A DNA stretch of 10,395 nucleotides from Flavobacteriales bacterium UBA979. Its GTDB lineage: Bacteria > Bacteroidota > Bacteroidia > Flavobacteriales_D > Sanyastnellaceae. Shown one piece after another: positions 1-6,914 of this stretch (position 1 is its first letter; each line of letters begins with the position of its first letter). The notes below the pieces were generated by a model. The model was not told the origin of the DNA, ran no database searches, and was given only the letters and a program-made list of their open reading frames with translations. The stretch covers positions 2,685 to 13,079 of the forward strand of contig DBBR01000011.1 in the NCBI GenBank assembly GCA_002292325.1, in the 5' to 3' direction. Position numbers and translations under genes: made by a program.

Positions 1-290
1 GAGATCTCCTCTTCGCGTTTTGAACGCATCTCAGATGTTAGCAAAACACGTTCTGCACGATAGGCCAATTCCAATCGCTCAACAGCGTCCAATTTCATTT
101 CAATTTCAACTTGCCAGTCCACCGCCATTTGGTTCAATTCACCTTGTGCAGCGGAGTACTCTGGAAGGTGTAACAACACGTAGTCCGTATCGATATAAGC
201 GAACTTTTGGGCCGATAAAACAGTCCACGCACAAGACATCGTCATGGCACAAAACAGAAAAAAAGCAGTCTTTTTCATTTCAAATTTCAT
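1..290 (-). CDS. OmpH/Skp-family periplasmic chaperone, N-terminal part (cut by window edge)
   Basis: This reading frame is open from an ATG at 290 to the left edge (96 codons plus two bases), so the C-terminus is missing. The first 30 or so residues form a signal peptide: a Lys-containing start, a hydrophobic run (AFFLFCAM...), then a likely cleavage after VLSA before QKF. The mature start, QKFAYIDTDYVLLHLPEYSA, is the pattern seen in Bacteroidota OmpH proteins. It is followed by a charged, helix-prone stretch rich in E, K and R, as expected for the coiled-coil arms of Skp. Skp-type chaperones hold unfolded outer-membrane proteins in the periplasm and hand them to BamA. The gene begins one base after the bamA stop, which supports co-transcription and this role. 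A second in-frame ATG at 278 (MKKTAFF) is an equally good signal-peptide start. The family call is firm; the exact start is not. Confidence 0.85.
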   Translation of the reverse strand, partial: MKFEMKKTAFFLFCAMTMSCAWTVLSAQKFAYIDTDYVLLHLPEYSAAQGELNQMAVDWQVEIEMKLDAVERLELAYRAERVLLTSEMRSKREEEI

Positions 291-291
291 T

Positions 292-2838
292 TTACAAATC
301 ACCCGTGTTCATCCCAATGCTGAAGTGGAATTGACCCCGAGACATGTTAGGTTGCATCGGGACATCATCCAATCGCCAACCGTAGTCCAATCCCAAAAGG
401 CCGAACATGGGCAGGAAGATACGCATACCAACTCCTGCAGAGCGGTAAACCTCAAAAGGGTTGAACTCTCGTGCGTCTGACCACGTTTTGCCAGCATCCA
501 AAAATCCGAGCATGAAAATCGTCGCACTGGGATTGGTGGACAGCGGGTAACGCAACTCTGCACCGTACTTTGCGACCACCGGTGCACCCGTATTTTGGTT
601 GGGCATGGTCAAGGACAAATCATCAAAGCCACGCAAGTTGATGATTTCCCTACCATCCAAAACAAAGCCGCTCAAGAAAACTCCACCGAGGTAGAATCGT
701 TCAAAAGGAGAAAGACCTACCGAGCGGTTGTACTGACCAATTAAACCTACTCCAGCATGCGTTTTTAAGACCAAGGTTCTCGGGTTTTCGCCAGCGGATT
801 GCGTAAGTGGCGTGTACCATTCAGCCTTCAACTTCCACTTGTGATACTCCACCCATCTAAACCGCTCCTGATCCGTCATATTGGCGTAATCTGTATCGCC
901 AGGTCTGAACTTGCTGTATGGCGGTGTCGCCTTGACCGAAAGCGAAATATTGGATCCCCAGACCGGATAAATCGGATCTGAAATCGAATTTCGGGCTACA
1001 GTAAAATTGGCAGCGATGTTGTTGGCTACGCCGTTGGAGAAGCTGAAAAACACCCCGTAATTGTTCAAATTGAAGTGCTGATAGCTCAGCGCCATGTTCA
1101 TGGTAAACCAATCATCCGGCTTCTTCCACCGTTGACCAAATCCAAACTGCACACCTGTGATTTGAAGCGATTGCCGCGAAGCGTTGACTTCGCCCTCGAT
1201 TCGTTTAGGCTGACCATTTGATTGAATAGAACGCCATGCCGAAAAGCTCAGGGCATTCGGCTTTTTTCCACCCAACCACGGCTCCATAAAGCTCAAATTG
1301 TAGCTCTGAAAAAACAAACCATTGGACTGGGCACGAATGGACAAGCGCTGGCCATCTCCCGTAGGGATGGGTTTCCAAGCGCCCTTCTTGAACATGTTCT
1401 TTGCGCTGAAATTTGTGAAGCTGACCCCGAGCGTTCCCACCACGCGTCCTCCGCCCCAACCACCTGACAATTCAATTTGATCCGACGGTTTCTCCTCGAC
1501 TGTGTATTCAATGTCCACGGTACCGTCTTCTGGGTGCTGAATTGGATTGATACCAAACGCTTCTTGATTAAAATAATTCAACTGAGCCAATTCACGCTGT
1601 GTCCGAATAATATCCGTTCGGCTAAAAAGATCTCCAGGGCGCGTCCGAATCTCGCGGTAGATGACGTGGTCATTGGTTTTGGTGTTTCCTTGAACCAAAA
1701 TCTTTCCAATCCGAAATTGCTTCCCCTCCATCATGCGCACCTCGATGTCAATGGTGTCGCTTTCTATGCGGGTTTCAATCGGCACGGCCTGGAATGTCAA
1801 GTATCCGTCATCTTGGTACAAGGAGCTCAAGTCCATGCCCTTTGGATCCATGTAGACCCTCGTTTCCAGTCGTTCCAAATTATAAATCTCCCCTCGTTTG
1901 ATGCCCAAAATGGAATCCAGCTGCGTGCTGCGGTATTTCGAATTGCCCGTAAAACTGATTTCACCAAAATGAAAGCGGTTTCCCTCACTGATCTCAAAGT
2001 TGATTCCCACCAGGCCATCGGGCAAACGGTAAATCGAGTCTCCTAAGATTCGGGCATTGCGGTAGCCTTCCTTGTTGTATAGCGCCAAAATCTCACCCCG
2101 TGCTTGGGCAATATTCGCTTCTACAAATTTGCTCGATTTAAAAATGCGGTACCATTTGCGCTCTTTTAAATCCTTCATCGCACGCAGAACTTTTTCTGCC
2201 TCCAACTCAGCCGTACCATCCACAACAATTTCACCCACTTTGATTTTTTCGCCTTTCTGAATGACGATATTGATCTTTGCGCCATTCTCAAACGCGGTGT
2301 CAGGCGACTGGACAATGGAAATGTCGGCGTCCCAATAGCCCTTATCGTAATAGTAATCCCTCAAGCGCTTCCGAGCCGTGACCATGATGTTTTCGTTCAC
2401 AACCCGCCCCGTGAGCAACTCAATCTTTCCTTTGAGGGATTCCTGCTCGGATCGTCCAACACCTTCGAACGTATACCGCGTAAGACGCGGCAATTCATCC
2501 ACTTGAATGACCAAGTAGACCTGATTGTCCCGAACTTCAGCTAATTCAATGCTGATGTCCTCGAATAAGTCTTGCGCCCACAAATTCCGAATGGCCCGGG
2601 TAATCTCCTCCCCAGGAATGGTCAGCTCTTGCCCAATTTGAAGCGCACTGAATAACTTCACCGCTTGCACATCGGTGTATTCCGCCCCCATTACCGACAG
2701 CCCTGCGAGGGTGTATTTCTTGTCAAAATCCGGCGTCATCGGCTCTTGAGCAAAAACACCAGAAGAGCATAGCAATGTCATCACCAAAGCCCATCCTTTC
2801 AAGCAACTGTTATTCACTATCCGCTCAGCCTTTCTCAT
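292..2838 (-). CDS. bamA: Outer membrane protein assembly factor BamA (Omp85)
   Basis: BamA is the central outer-membrane component of the machine that folds and inserts beta-barrel proteins. The 848-residue product has a signal peptide (hydrophobic core around residues 15-28, likely cleavage after GVFA, before Q31). About five POTRA domains follow, roughly at 41-116, 117-196, 197-287, 288-371 and 372-450; characteristic pieces are FEGVGRSEQ, ISFTGNSKY and ILVQGNTKT, the usual G-N turn of POTRA strands. The 16-strand barrel runs from about 455 to the end. The conserved VRGF loop-6 motif appears as LRGF at 735-738, and GLDYGWRLDD sits near the end. The length is normal for Bacteroidota BamA. 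The ATG overlaps the uppS stop as ATGA, and ompH follows one base after the stop. One oddity is that the C-terminus ends NTGDL instead of a terminal aromatic residue. Confidence 0.96.
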   Translation of the reverse strand: MRKAERIVNNSCLKGWALVMTLLCSSGVFAQEPMTPDFDKKYTLAGLSVMGAEYTDVQAVKLFSALQIGQELTIPGEEITRAIRNLWAQDLFEDISIELAEVRDNQVYLVIQVDELPRLTRYTFEGVGRSEQESLKGKIELLTGRVVNENIMVTARKRLRDYYYDKGYWDADISIVQSPDTAFENGAKINIVIQKGEKIKVGEIVVDGTAELEAEKVLRAMKDLKERKWYRIFKSSKFVEANIAQARGEILALYNKEGYRNARILGDSIYRLPDGLVGINFEISEGNRFHFGEISFTGNSKYRSTQLDSILGIKRGEIYNLERLETRVYMDPKGMDLSSLYQDDGYLTFQAVPIETRIESDTIDIEVRMMEGKQFRIGKILVQGNTKTNDHVIYREIRTRPGDLFSRTDIIRTQRELAQLNYFNQEAFGINPIQHPEDGTVDIEYTVEEKPSDQIELSGGWGGGRVVGTLGVSFTNFSAKNMFKKGAWKPIPTGDGQRLSIRAQSNGLFFQSYNLSFMEPWLGGKKPNALSFSAWRSIQSNGQPKRIEGEVNASRQSLQITGVQFGFGQRWKKPDDWFTMNMALSYQHFNLNNYGVFFSFSNGVANNIAANFTVARNSISDPIYPVWGSNISLSVKATPPYSKFRPGDTDYANMTDQERFRWVEYHKWKLKAEWYTPLTQSAGENPRTLVLKTHAGVGLIGQYNRSVGLSPFERFYLGGVFLSGFVLDGREIINLRGFDDLSLTMPNQNTGAPVVAKYGAELRYPLSTNPSATIFMLGFLDAGKTWSDAREFNPFEVYRSAGVGMRIFLPMFGLLGLDYGWRLDDVPMQPNMSRGQFHFSIGMNTGDL

Positions 2839-3605
2839 TTTGTTTGCACATTGTGATTGGTATCCAATACACCACCAAACCTCCGTTCCCGGTTTTGATA
2901 ATCTCGGATTGCCCCGATAAACTCTTCTTTCCCAAAATCAGGCCATAACACCGAAGAAAAATGAAACTCGGTGTAGGCCATTTGCCAGAGCAGAAAATTC
3001 GATATGCGATGTTCTCCGCTGGTTCGAATCATCAATTCTGGGTCGGGCACGTCCTTCGTGGTAAGATGATCCGCAATCACCTCCGCTGTGACGTCTTCAG
3101 CTTTACGTCCCGATGCTATGATGGATTTGACCGCTTCAACCATTTCCCACTTCGAACTGTAACTCAGCGCGAGGATGAGTTCAAGTTGGTTTTGATGTGA
3201 TGTGCTTTCCGCGGCTTTTTTTAACTGGGCTTGGCAGGAATCCGGCAATGCTGCCGTATCTCCTATCGTCCTCAACCTCACTCCTTTGTTCGACAATTCA
3301 CTGACCTCCTTCACCAATGTGTCGACTAATAAGTCCATTAAAGCATCGACTTCCTCCTTCGGGCGGTTCCAGTTTTCTGTGCTGAAGGCGTACAATGTCA
3401 GGTGCTTAACTCCCAATTCAAGCGCCGACTCGACGGACAAGCGCACCGAATCAATGCCATTGATGTGACCGAACACCCTCGACTCACCGCGCTCCTTTGC
3501 CCAGCGCCCGTTGCCATCCATGATGATAGCCACGTGTTTCGGAATTCTGGATGAATCCAATCCCCAGGCCTCGCACCTCTCATGATGATCTGAGTTGCTA
3601 TCCAT
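2835..3605 (-). CDS. uppS: Isoprenyl transferase / (di-trans, poly-cis) undecaprenyl diphosphate synthase
   Basis: This cytoplasmic cis-prenyltransferase condenses farnesyl diphosphate with isopentenyl diphosphate to make undecaprenyl diphosphate, the lipid carrier for peptidoglycan and surface polysaccharides. The 256-residue product carries the family signatures. HVAIIMDGNGRWA at 24-36 contains the catalytic, Mg-binding Asp30, equivalent to Asp26 of the E. coli enzyme. LYAFSTENWNRP lies at 71-82. The diphosphate-binding block RTSGEHRISNFLLWQ is at 194-208, followed by AYTEFHF. No signal peptide is seen. I chose the ATG at 3605 because it overlaps the preceding stop as TAATG. A longer frame is possible only from a TTG at 3620 inside the upstream gene, which is less likely. 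The 3' end overlaps bamA by 4 nt, indicating translational coupling. Confidence 0.95.
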   Translation of the reverse strand: MDSNSDHHERCEAWGLDSSRIPKHVAIIMDGNGRWAKERGESRVFGHINGIDSVRLSVESALELGVKHLTLYAFSTENWNRPKEEVDALMDLLVDTLVKEVSELSNKGVRLRTIGDTAALPDSCQAQLKKAAESTSHQNQLELILALSYSSKWEMVEAVKSIIASGRKAEDVTAEVIADHLTTKDVPDPELMIRTSGEHRISNFLLWQMAYTEFHFSSVLWPDFGKEEFIGAIRDYQNRERRFGGVLDTNHNVQTK

Positions 3606-4546
3606 TATATCTCGGACCAACAGGTCGTTGGTTTTTTGCTGATTCGGAAACTGAGTGATGCCGAAATAAACCCGAAAACATCAGAACGAGATGGATCTCC
3701 TCTTTGAATGCCCGCCTGGTTCATCGCGCCGCCTTCAGACTCCGTCGACCGATCTGCCATCTGCACCGTCACTTCTCCTCTTTCTTGCATCAATACAGCA
3801 CGATCTGCATAAACTCCACTCACATCATCGAGGTAATCCGTCCACGTCTTGCGCACGCCCCAATCGAAACAAAACGTAGTAAATGGACCCAAATTGGATT
3901 TGAAGCCAAACCCGATGGGCATGGAAATGCCCGATGTCCCGTATGCCTCCAATCCCACCGCATCGGCCCAAGTGGTTCCTTGGCCTTCTGTTCCAAGAGG
4001 CTGCAATGGCGTCCATTGTCCATCCAACTCAGCCTCAGGCATGTGATTGTACACTCCGAGTCCTGTGAACAAAAACGCCGTGAGCTTATCGCCCAAGTTC
4101 CCGACTTGATGATCGAGGTAATTGATTTCAACAAGGGCGCTTAATTCGCTTATGTCGTTGCGAAAATGCAGGTTTCGGTTGATTTGCCATGGATCGGAAC
4201 TGTCTTCGTCCCAAGCTTCCACACGTCCTTTGAAATAGTTCACTCGCAATGAAAGTCGCGAAGAGAAATTGTGCCTGTAATACATCCCGTAACCTGCGGA
4301 AAGCCTCCCCGCCAAATGCTTTCCAGGATTGATGTCTCCCATGTAATATCCCGTGCCGACAGCGAGCCCAATTTCTTTCGATTGATCGAATCTACGCTGA
4401 GACCAAAGATCAGTGATGGTAAAGCAGGTCATGGCAATGACCGCTAAAAGCAAACGAATATGAGATGATGTAAAATGCAATGCGTTCCAATCGATGAGAC
4501 GAACCTTTCTATAACGCACGAAATTAAGCGGAATTGTTCGAACCAA
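3605..4546 (-). CDS. porG: PorG-like outer-membrane beta-barrel protein (DUF6089), type IX secretion-associated
   Basis: This matches the DUF6089/PorG family of Bacteroidota, small outer-membrane beta-barrels. PorG of Porphyromonas gingivalis is needed for the type IX secretion system and associates with the PorK/PorN ring. Visible features are a hydrophobic secretion signal (IRLLLAVIAMTCF) with probable cleavage near LWSQ, and an early block EIGLAVGTGYYMGDINP. Alternating amphipathic strands such as LSLRVNYFKG and ISMPIGFGFKSN follow, then the signature WGVRKTWTDYLDDVSGVY. Its position between nadK and uppS is the usual one in this phylum. The start is uncertain: no ATG precedes the signal peptide. 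Candidates are TTG at 4546 (313 residues, coordinate given), GTG at 4519, and TTG at 4480, which gives the most ordinary signal peptide (MHFTSSHIRLLLAV) and has GGA a few bases upstream. The ATG at 4432 would lose the signal. The stop overlaps uppS by one base. Confidence 0.85.
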   Translation of the reverse strand: MVRTIPLNFVRYRKVRLIDWNALHFTSSHIRLLLAVIAMTCFTITDLWSQRRFDQSKEIGLAVGTGYYMGDINPGKHLAGRLSAGYGMYYRHNFSSRLSLRVNYFKGRVEAWDEDSSDPWQINRNLHFRNDISELSALVEINYLDHQVGNLGDKLTAFLFTGLGVYNHMPEAELDGQWTPLQPLGTEGQGTTWADAVGLEAYGTSGISMPIGFGFKSNLGPFTTFCFDWGVRKTWTDYLDDVSGVYADRAVLMQERGEVTVQMADRSTESEGGAMNQAGIQRGDPSRSDVFGFISASLSFRISKKPTTCWSEI

Positions 4547-4590
4547 ATCAAAAAAACCCCCAACAAAGGCAACAGTTTTTCAACGAAAGC

Positions 4591-5478
4591 TCATCGATCA
4601 CGTGGATCCACACCCCAGTGCATTTTGGCCCGTACGGTGCCAAAAAATTCTTGGTGCTCAAGGTTCATCAAAAACAACCGAAACGGCGCATTGGTGACCT
4701 TCACTCTTCGCCCACCATCCAAGATGAACATTCTCGAATCGAGGCTCAGCAAAAACTGATTCTCCCTCCCTTCCGCTACCAATTGCAACTCGCCTTCAGC
4801 TGGAATCACCAGCGGCCGATTATTCAGGTTGTGCGGGGCAACTGGATTGATGCACAACACCTCCGAACCGGGCATAACAATGGGGCCTCCCGCACTCAAT
4901 GAATAAGCCGTGGAACCTGTTGGAGTGGACACAATCAGTCCATCTGCCCAATAATTATTGACAAATACATCATCTCTCAGCACCTCAACGTTCACCATAC
5001 TGGATGTGTCCCGCTTCATGATGGCCACCTCATTCAATGCGAAAGGGAAATCTCCCAACTCCATGCCCTCCACTTCCACCTGCAACATCAATCGCTTTTC
5101 AAACCACACCTTCCCCGCGGTCACTGCATCCATCGCCAAATCAATTTCCTCAATCCCAACATTGGACAAGAAGCCCAGACGCCCTGTGTTCACTCCCAAG
5201 ATCGGGATTTCCGTATCGCGAACCCAAATGGCCGCTTCCAGAACAGTACCATCGCCGCCAATCGCCACCAATAAATCGTAGCCCACCAATTCATCGGGCG
5301 TTTCAAATGACGACCAGTCTTTGGCGCGCGCCATGCGATCATCCAGGATTCTTTTAAAATTGGATTCAACAATGGGGGCAGGATCTAATTCCTTAATGCG
5401 CGCAAGGATGTGTTTGATCGCATCGTCAAATTCAGGTGCAAACGTCTTCCCGTGAATGGCAATTTTCATGGCGCTCAT
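4591..5478 (-). CDS. nadK: NAD kinase
   Basis: NadK phosphorylates NAD to NADP in the cytoplasm, using ATP or polyphosphate, and is the only committed route to NADP. The 295-residue product shows the family landmarks. The GGDGT loop at 74-78 includes the catalytic Asp76. GVNTGRLGFLS is at 95-105. The NAD-binding NE pair is at 149-150. The block ADGLIVSTPTGSTAYSLSAG spans 178-197, with GGPI and NPVAPHNLNNRP after it. The length is typical. I chose the ATG at 5478 because it overlaps the stop of the CBS gene as ATGA. The ATG at 5469 (MKIAIHG) is the other plausible start and matches the usual N-terminus of relatives slightly better. The frame stays open further upstream, but that part lies inside the neighbouring CBS gene and has no NadK similarity. 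No Shine-Dalgarno sequence is visible. Confidence 0.95.
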   Translation of the reverse strand: MSAMKIAIHGKTFAPEFDDAIKHILARIKELDPAPIVESNFKRILDDRMARAKDWSSFETPDELVGYDLLVAIGGDGTVLEAAIWVRDTEIPILGVNTGRLGFLSNVGIEEIDLAMDAVTAGKVWFEKRLMLQVEVEGMELGDFPFALNEVAIMKRDTSSMVNVEVLRDDVFVNNYWADGLIVSTPTGSTAYSLSAGGPIVMPGSEVLCINPVAPHNLNNRPLVIPAEGELQLVAEGRENQFLLSLDSRMFILDGGRRVKVTNAPFRLFLMNLEHQEFFGTVRAKMHWGVDPRDR

Positions 5479-6140
5479 TGTTTTAGATATCGCATGAAAG
5501 CATCGTATCGCTCCCTCATTTCTTCCTCGAGCTTTGGCGCATGTAAAAAAGATTGGATCGTGTATCCAAACCGCTGAAATGTTGCAATCACCTTCTCCAC
5601 ATCCTCCGTTTGAACCTTGAGGGTCACCTCCACATTGCTCGAATCCGGTGCATGGGCTGTTGTGCAAGCCACGACTTTGGTATCGGCTCCTTCTACCAAA
5701 CGAGCGATTTCCGAAATGGATAAGTCGCGCTCAGGGATTTCGAGCACCAGAACAGCTCCTTTTGCTGCCCAATGGGTTTCTTGCGCAAGGAACCGGAGAA
5801 TGGATGAAGCGTCGACGCACCCAAGGTAGTTTCCTTGATCGACCACGGGCAAAGCATCCACCTCTGCGTCGACCCATTGAGCGACTAAATCATACAGATG
5901 ACAGTTGGGTGCAGTAGCCACTTGCCGAGCATCCAATGTGGCCATAGGTGCCTGCTCATCCGCCTCCATCAAATCTTCCTCATATACCAGCCCCCGGAAG
6001 TCTTCGCCATTGACCAATGGCAAATGCCGAACCTTGTATTCGTCCATCAGGCTGAGCACTTTTCCGGCGGAATCGTCCGGGCGAACGCACGGAAGATCTG
6101 AATTCATTATACGCTGTGCATACATGGTGTAATTTTGCAT
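5475..6140 (-). CDS. CBS-pair protein with C-terminal ACT-like domain, upstream of nadK
   Basis: This is a 221-residue cytoplasmic protein without signal or membrane segments. Residues about 7-60 form one CBS motif (IMNSDLPCVRPDDS..., VRHLPLVN, FRGLVYEEDL) and 70-122 a second (DARQVATAPNCHLYDL, VDALPVVDQGNYLGCVD). The tail at about 128-198 looks like an ACT-type beta-alpha-beta fold: GAVLVLEIPERDLSISEIARLV, then VEVTLKVQTEDVEKVIATFQRFGY. CBS pairs commonly bind adenine nucleotides, and ACT folds commonly sense amino acids or other small molecules. A sensory role is therefore likely, but the ligand is unknown. The gene is first in the minus-strand operon and overlaps nadK by 4 nt, so a role in NAD kinase control is a reasonable inference, not shown. 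It resembles AcuB-like proteins. An ATG at 6125 (MYAQRIM) is an alternative start. Confidence 0.85.
   Translation of the reverse strand: MQNYTMYAQRIMNSDLPCVRPDDSAGKVLSLMDEYKVRHLPLVNGEDFRGLVYEEDLMEADEQAPMATLDARQVATAPNCHLYDLVAQWVDAEVDALPVVDQGNYLGCVDASSILRFLAQETHWAAKGAVLVLEIPERDLSISEIARLVEGADTKVVACTTAHAPDSSNVEVTLKVQTEDVEKVIATFQRFGYTIQSFLHAPKLEEEMRERYDAFMRYLKQ
6130..6137 (+). promoter_or_regulatory. Candidate -7 promoter element for pdxJ
   Basis: TAATTTTG fits the Bacteroidota -7 consensus TAnnTTTG exactly and is followed by C, as in the extended form. Transcription would start near 6143, about 46 nt before the pdxJ ATG. No clear TTG is seen at the -33 position, so support rests on one box and orientation. 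The element overlaps the first codons of the divergent CBS gene. Confidence 0.4.
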
Positions 6141-6177
6141 CTATCCACCGATGGAATGCACCGGAGGTGTTGGAATC

Positions 6178-6208
6178 GAAAGGTAAGGATGACAAGACTC
6201 AGCGTCAA
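6178..6208 (-). promoter_or_regulatory. Candidate promoter for the CBS-nadK-porG-uppS-bamA operon
   Basis: On the minus strand, TACCTTTC (6178-6185) matches the -7 consensus TAnnTTTG at all but the last base. A TTG (6206-6208) lies 20 nt upstream, inside the usual spacing for the -33 box. The start would be near 6171, about 30 nt before the CBS start codon at 6140. The -33 half lies inside the pdxJ coding start and the -7 box overlaps the pdxJ ribosome-binding region. This is a motif match by eye only. Confidence 0.35.
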
Positions 6209-6914
6209 CGTCAATAAAATTGCCACATTGCGCAATGCCCGTGGCGGAAAGGCCCCGGATGTCATTGCTGCTGCGCAGAACATTCAACTATATGGTGCTC
6301 AAGGGATTACAGTCCACCCAAGACCGGATGAGCGGCACATAACCTACGCCGATGTTCGCGGATTGAGGCCCATAGTTTCGACCGAGTTCAACATCGAAGG
6401 TTACCCCTCAGAAGGGTTTTTAGCCTTGGTCTGTGAAGTCAAACCAGAACAAGTGACGCTCGTTCCTGATAGCCCTGATGTATTGACGTCGAATCAAGGC
6501 TGGGCGGTCCGCAAGGAACGCGCGATGCTCGAAATAGTCATCCGACGATTGAAGGAAAACGGAATGCGAGTGAGCTTGTTTACGTCCACTGACCACGCAG
6601 AAATTGAGGCGTCAGCAAACATTGGAGCTGACCGAATCGAATTATACACAGAACCATATGCACAAGGCTACGCTCAAGGAAACCTGGATGCTGTCATTCC
6701 TTTTGCCCGTGCAGCAGCATTTGCACACGGCTGCGGAATCGAGGTAAATGCCGGACACGACCTCGACGCGCAAAACCTGACTCACTTTGCTGCAAACGTG
6801 CCTTATTTGGCAGAAGTGAGCATTGGACATGCCCTAATTTCAGATGCTTTATACAACGGTTTGGAACGGACGGTGCAAACCTATTTGGATTGTTTGAAAC
6901 CGGCTCATTCATGA
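6189..6914 (+). CDS. pdxJ: Pyridoxine 5'-phosphate synthase
   Basis: PdxJ performs the last step of DXP-dependent vitamin B6 synthesis: it condenses 1-deoxy-D-xylulose 5-phosphate with 3-amino-2-oxopropyl phosphate to give pyridoxine 5'-phosphate. It is a cytoplasmic TIM barrel. The 241-residue product has NVNKIATLRNARGG at 7-20 and the active-site block HPRPDERHI at 43-51. It also has STEFNIEG at 64-71, LVPD plus TSNQGW around 91-105, and RIELYTEPYA at 149-158. VNAGHDL at 186-192 carries the conserved late His, and EVSIGHALISDAL lies at 209-221. The length is normal. I chose the ATG at 6189 because the family N-terminus begins there and it is preceded by AAAGGTAAGG, a recognisable ribosome-binding site. 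The open frame upstream to 6135 has no family similarity. The stop overlaps the next gene by 4 nt. Confidence 0.96.
   Translation: MTRLSVNVNKIATLRNARGGKAPDVIAAAQNIQLYGAQGITVHPRPDERHITYADVRGLRPIVSTEFNIEGYPSEGFLALVCEVKPEQVTLVPDSPDVLTSNQGWAVRKERAMLEIVIRRLKENGMRVSLFTSTDHAEIEASANIGADRIELYTEPYAQGYAQGNLDAVIPFARAAAFAHGCGIEVNAGHDLDAQNLTHFAANVPYLAEVSIGHALISDALYNGLERTVQTYLDCLKPAHS

Noticed and set aside
209..290. Lipoprotein signal in the OmpH-like protein (Cys in TMSC)
   Set aside because: The residues before the Cys do not fit a lipobox well, and a standard cleavage after VLSA matches the family.
1477..2046. A 189-codon open frame on the plus strand
   Set aside because: It lies wholly antisense to the POTRA region of bamA, has no recognisable domain, and is explained by the codon use of bamA.
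3606..3620. TTG start giving a longer uppS
   Set aside because: The ATG at 3605 overlaps the previous stop as TAATG and already gives a full-length enzyme.
5479..5667. N-terminal extension of NAD kinase upstream of the ATG at 5478
   Set aside because: This part overlaps the CBS gene in another frame, is unlike NadK N-termini, and the ATGA overlap gives a better start.
6135..6188. N-terminal extension of pdxJ
   Set aside because: PdxJ proteins begin at the MTRLSVNVNK segment; the ATG at 6189 has a good ribosome-binding site, and the extension has no family similarity.
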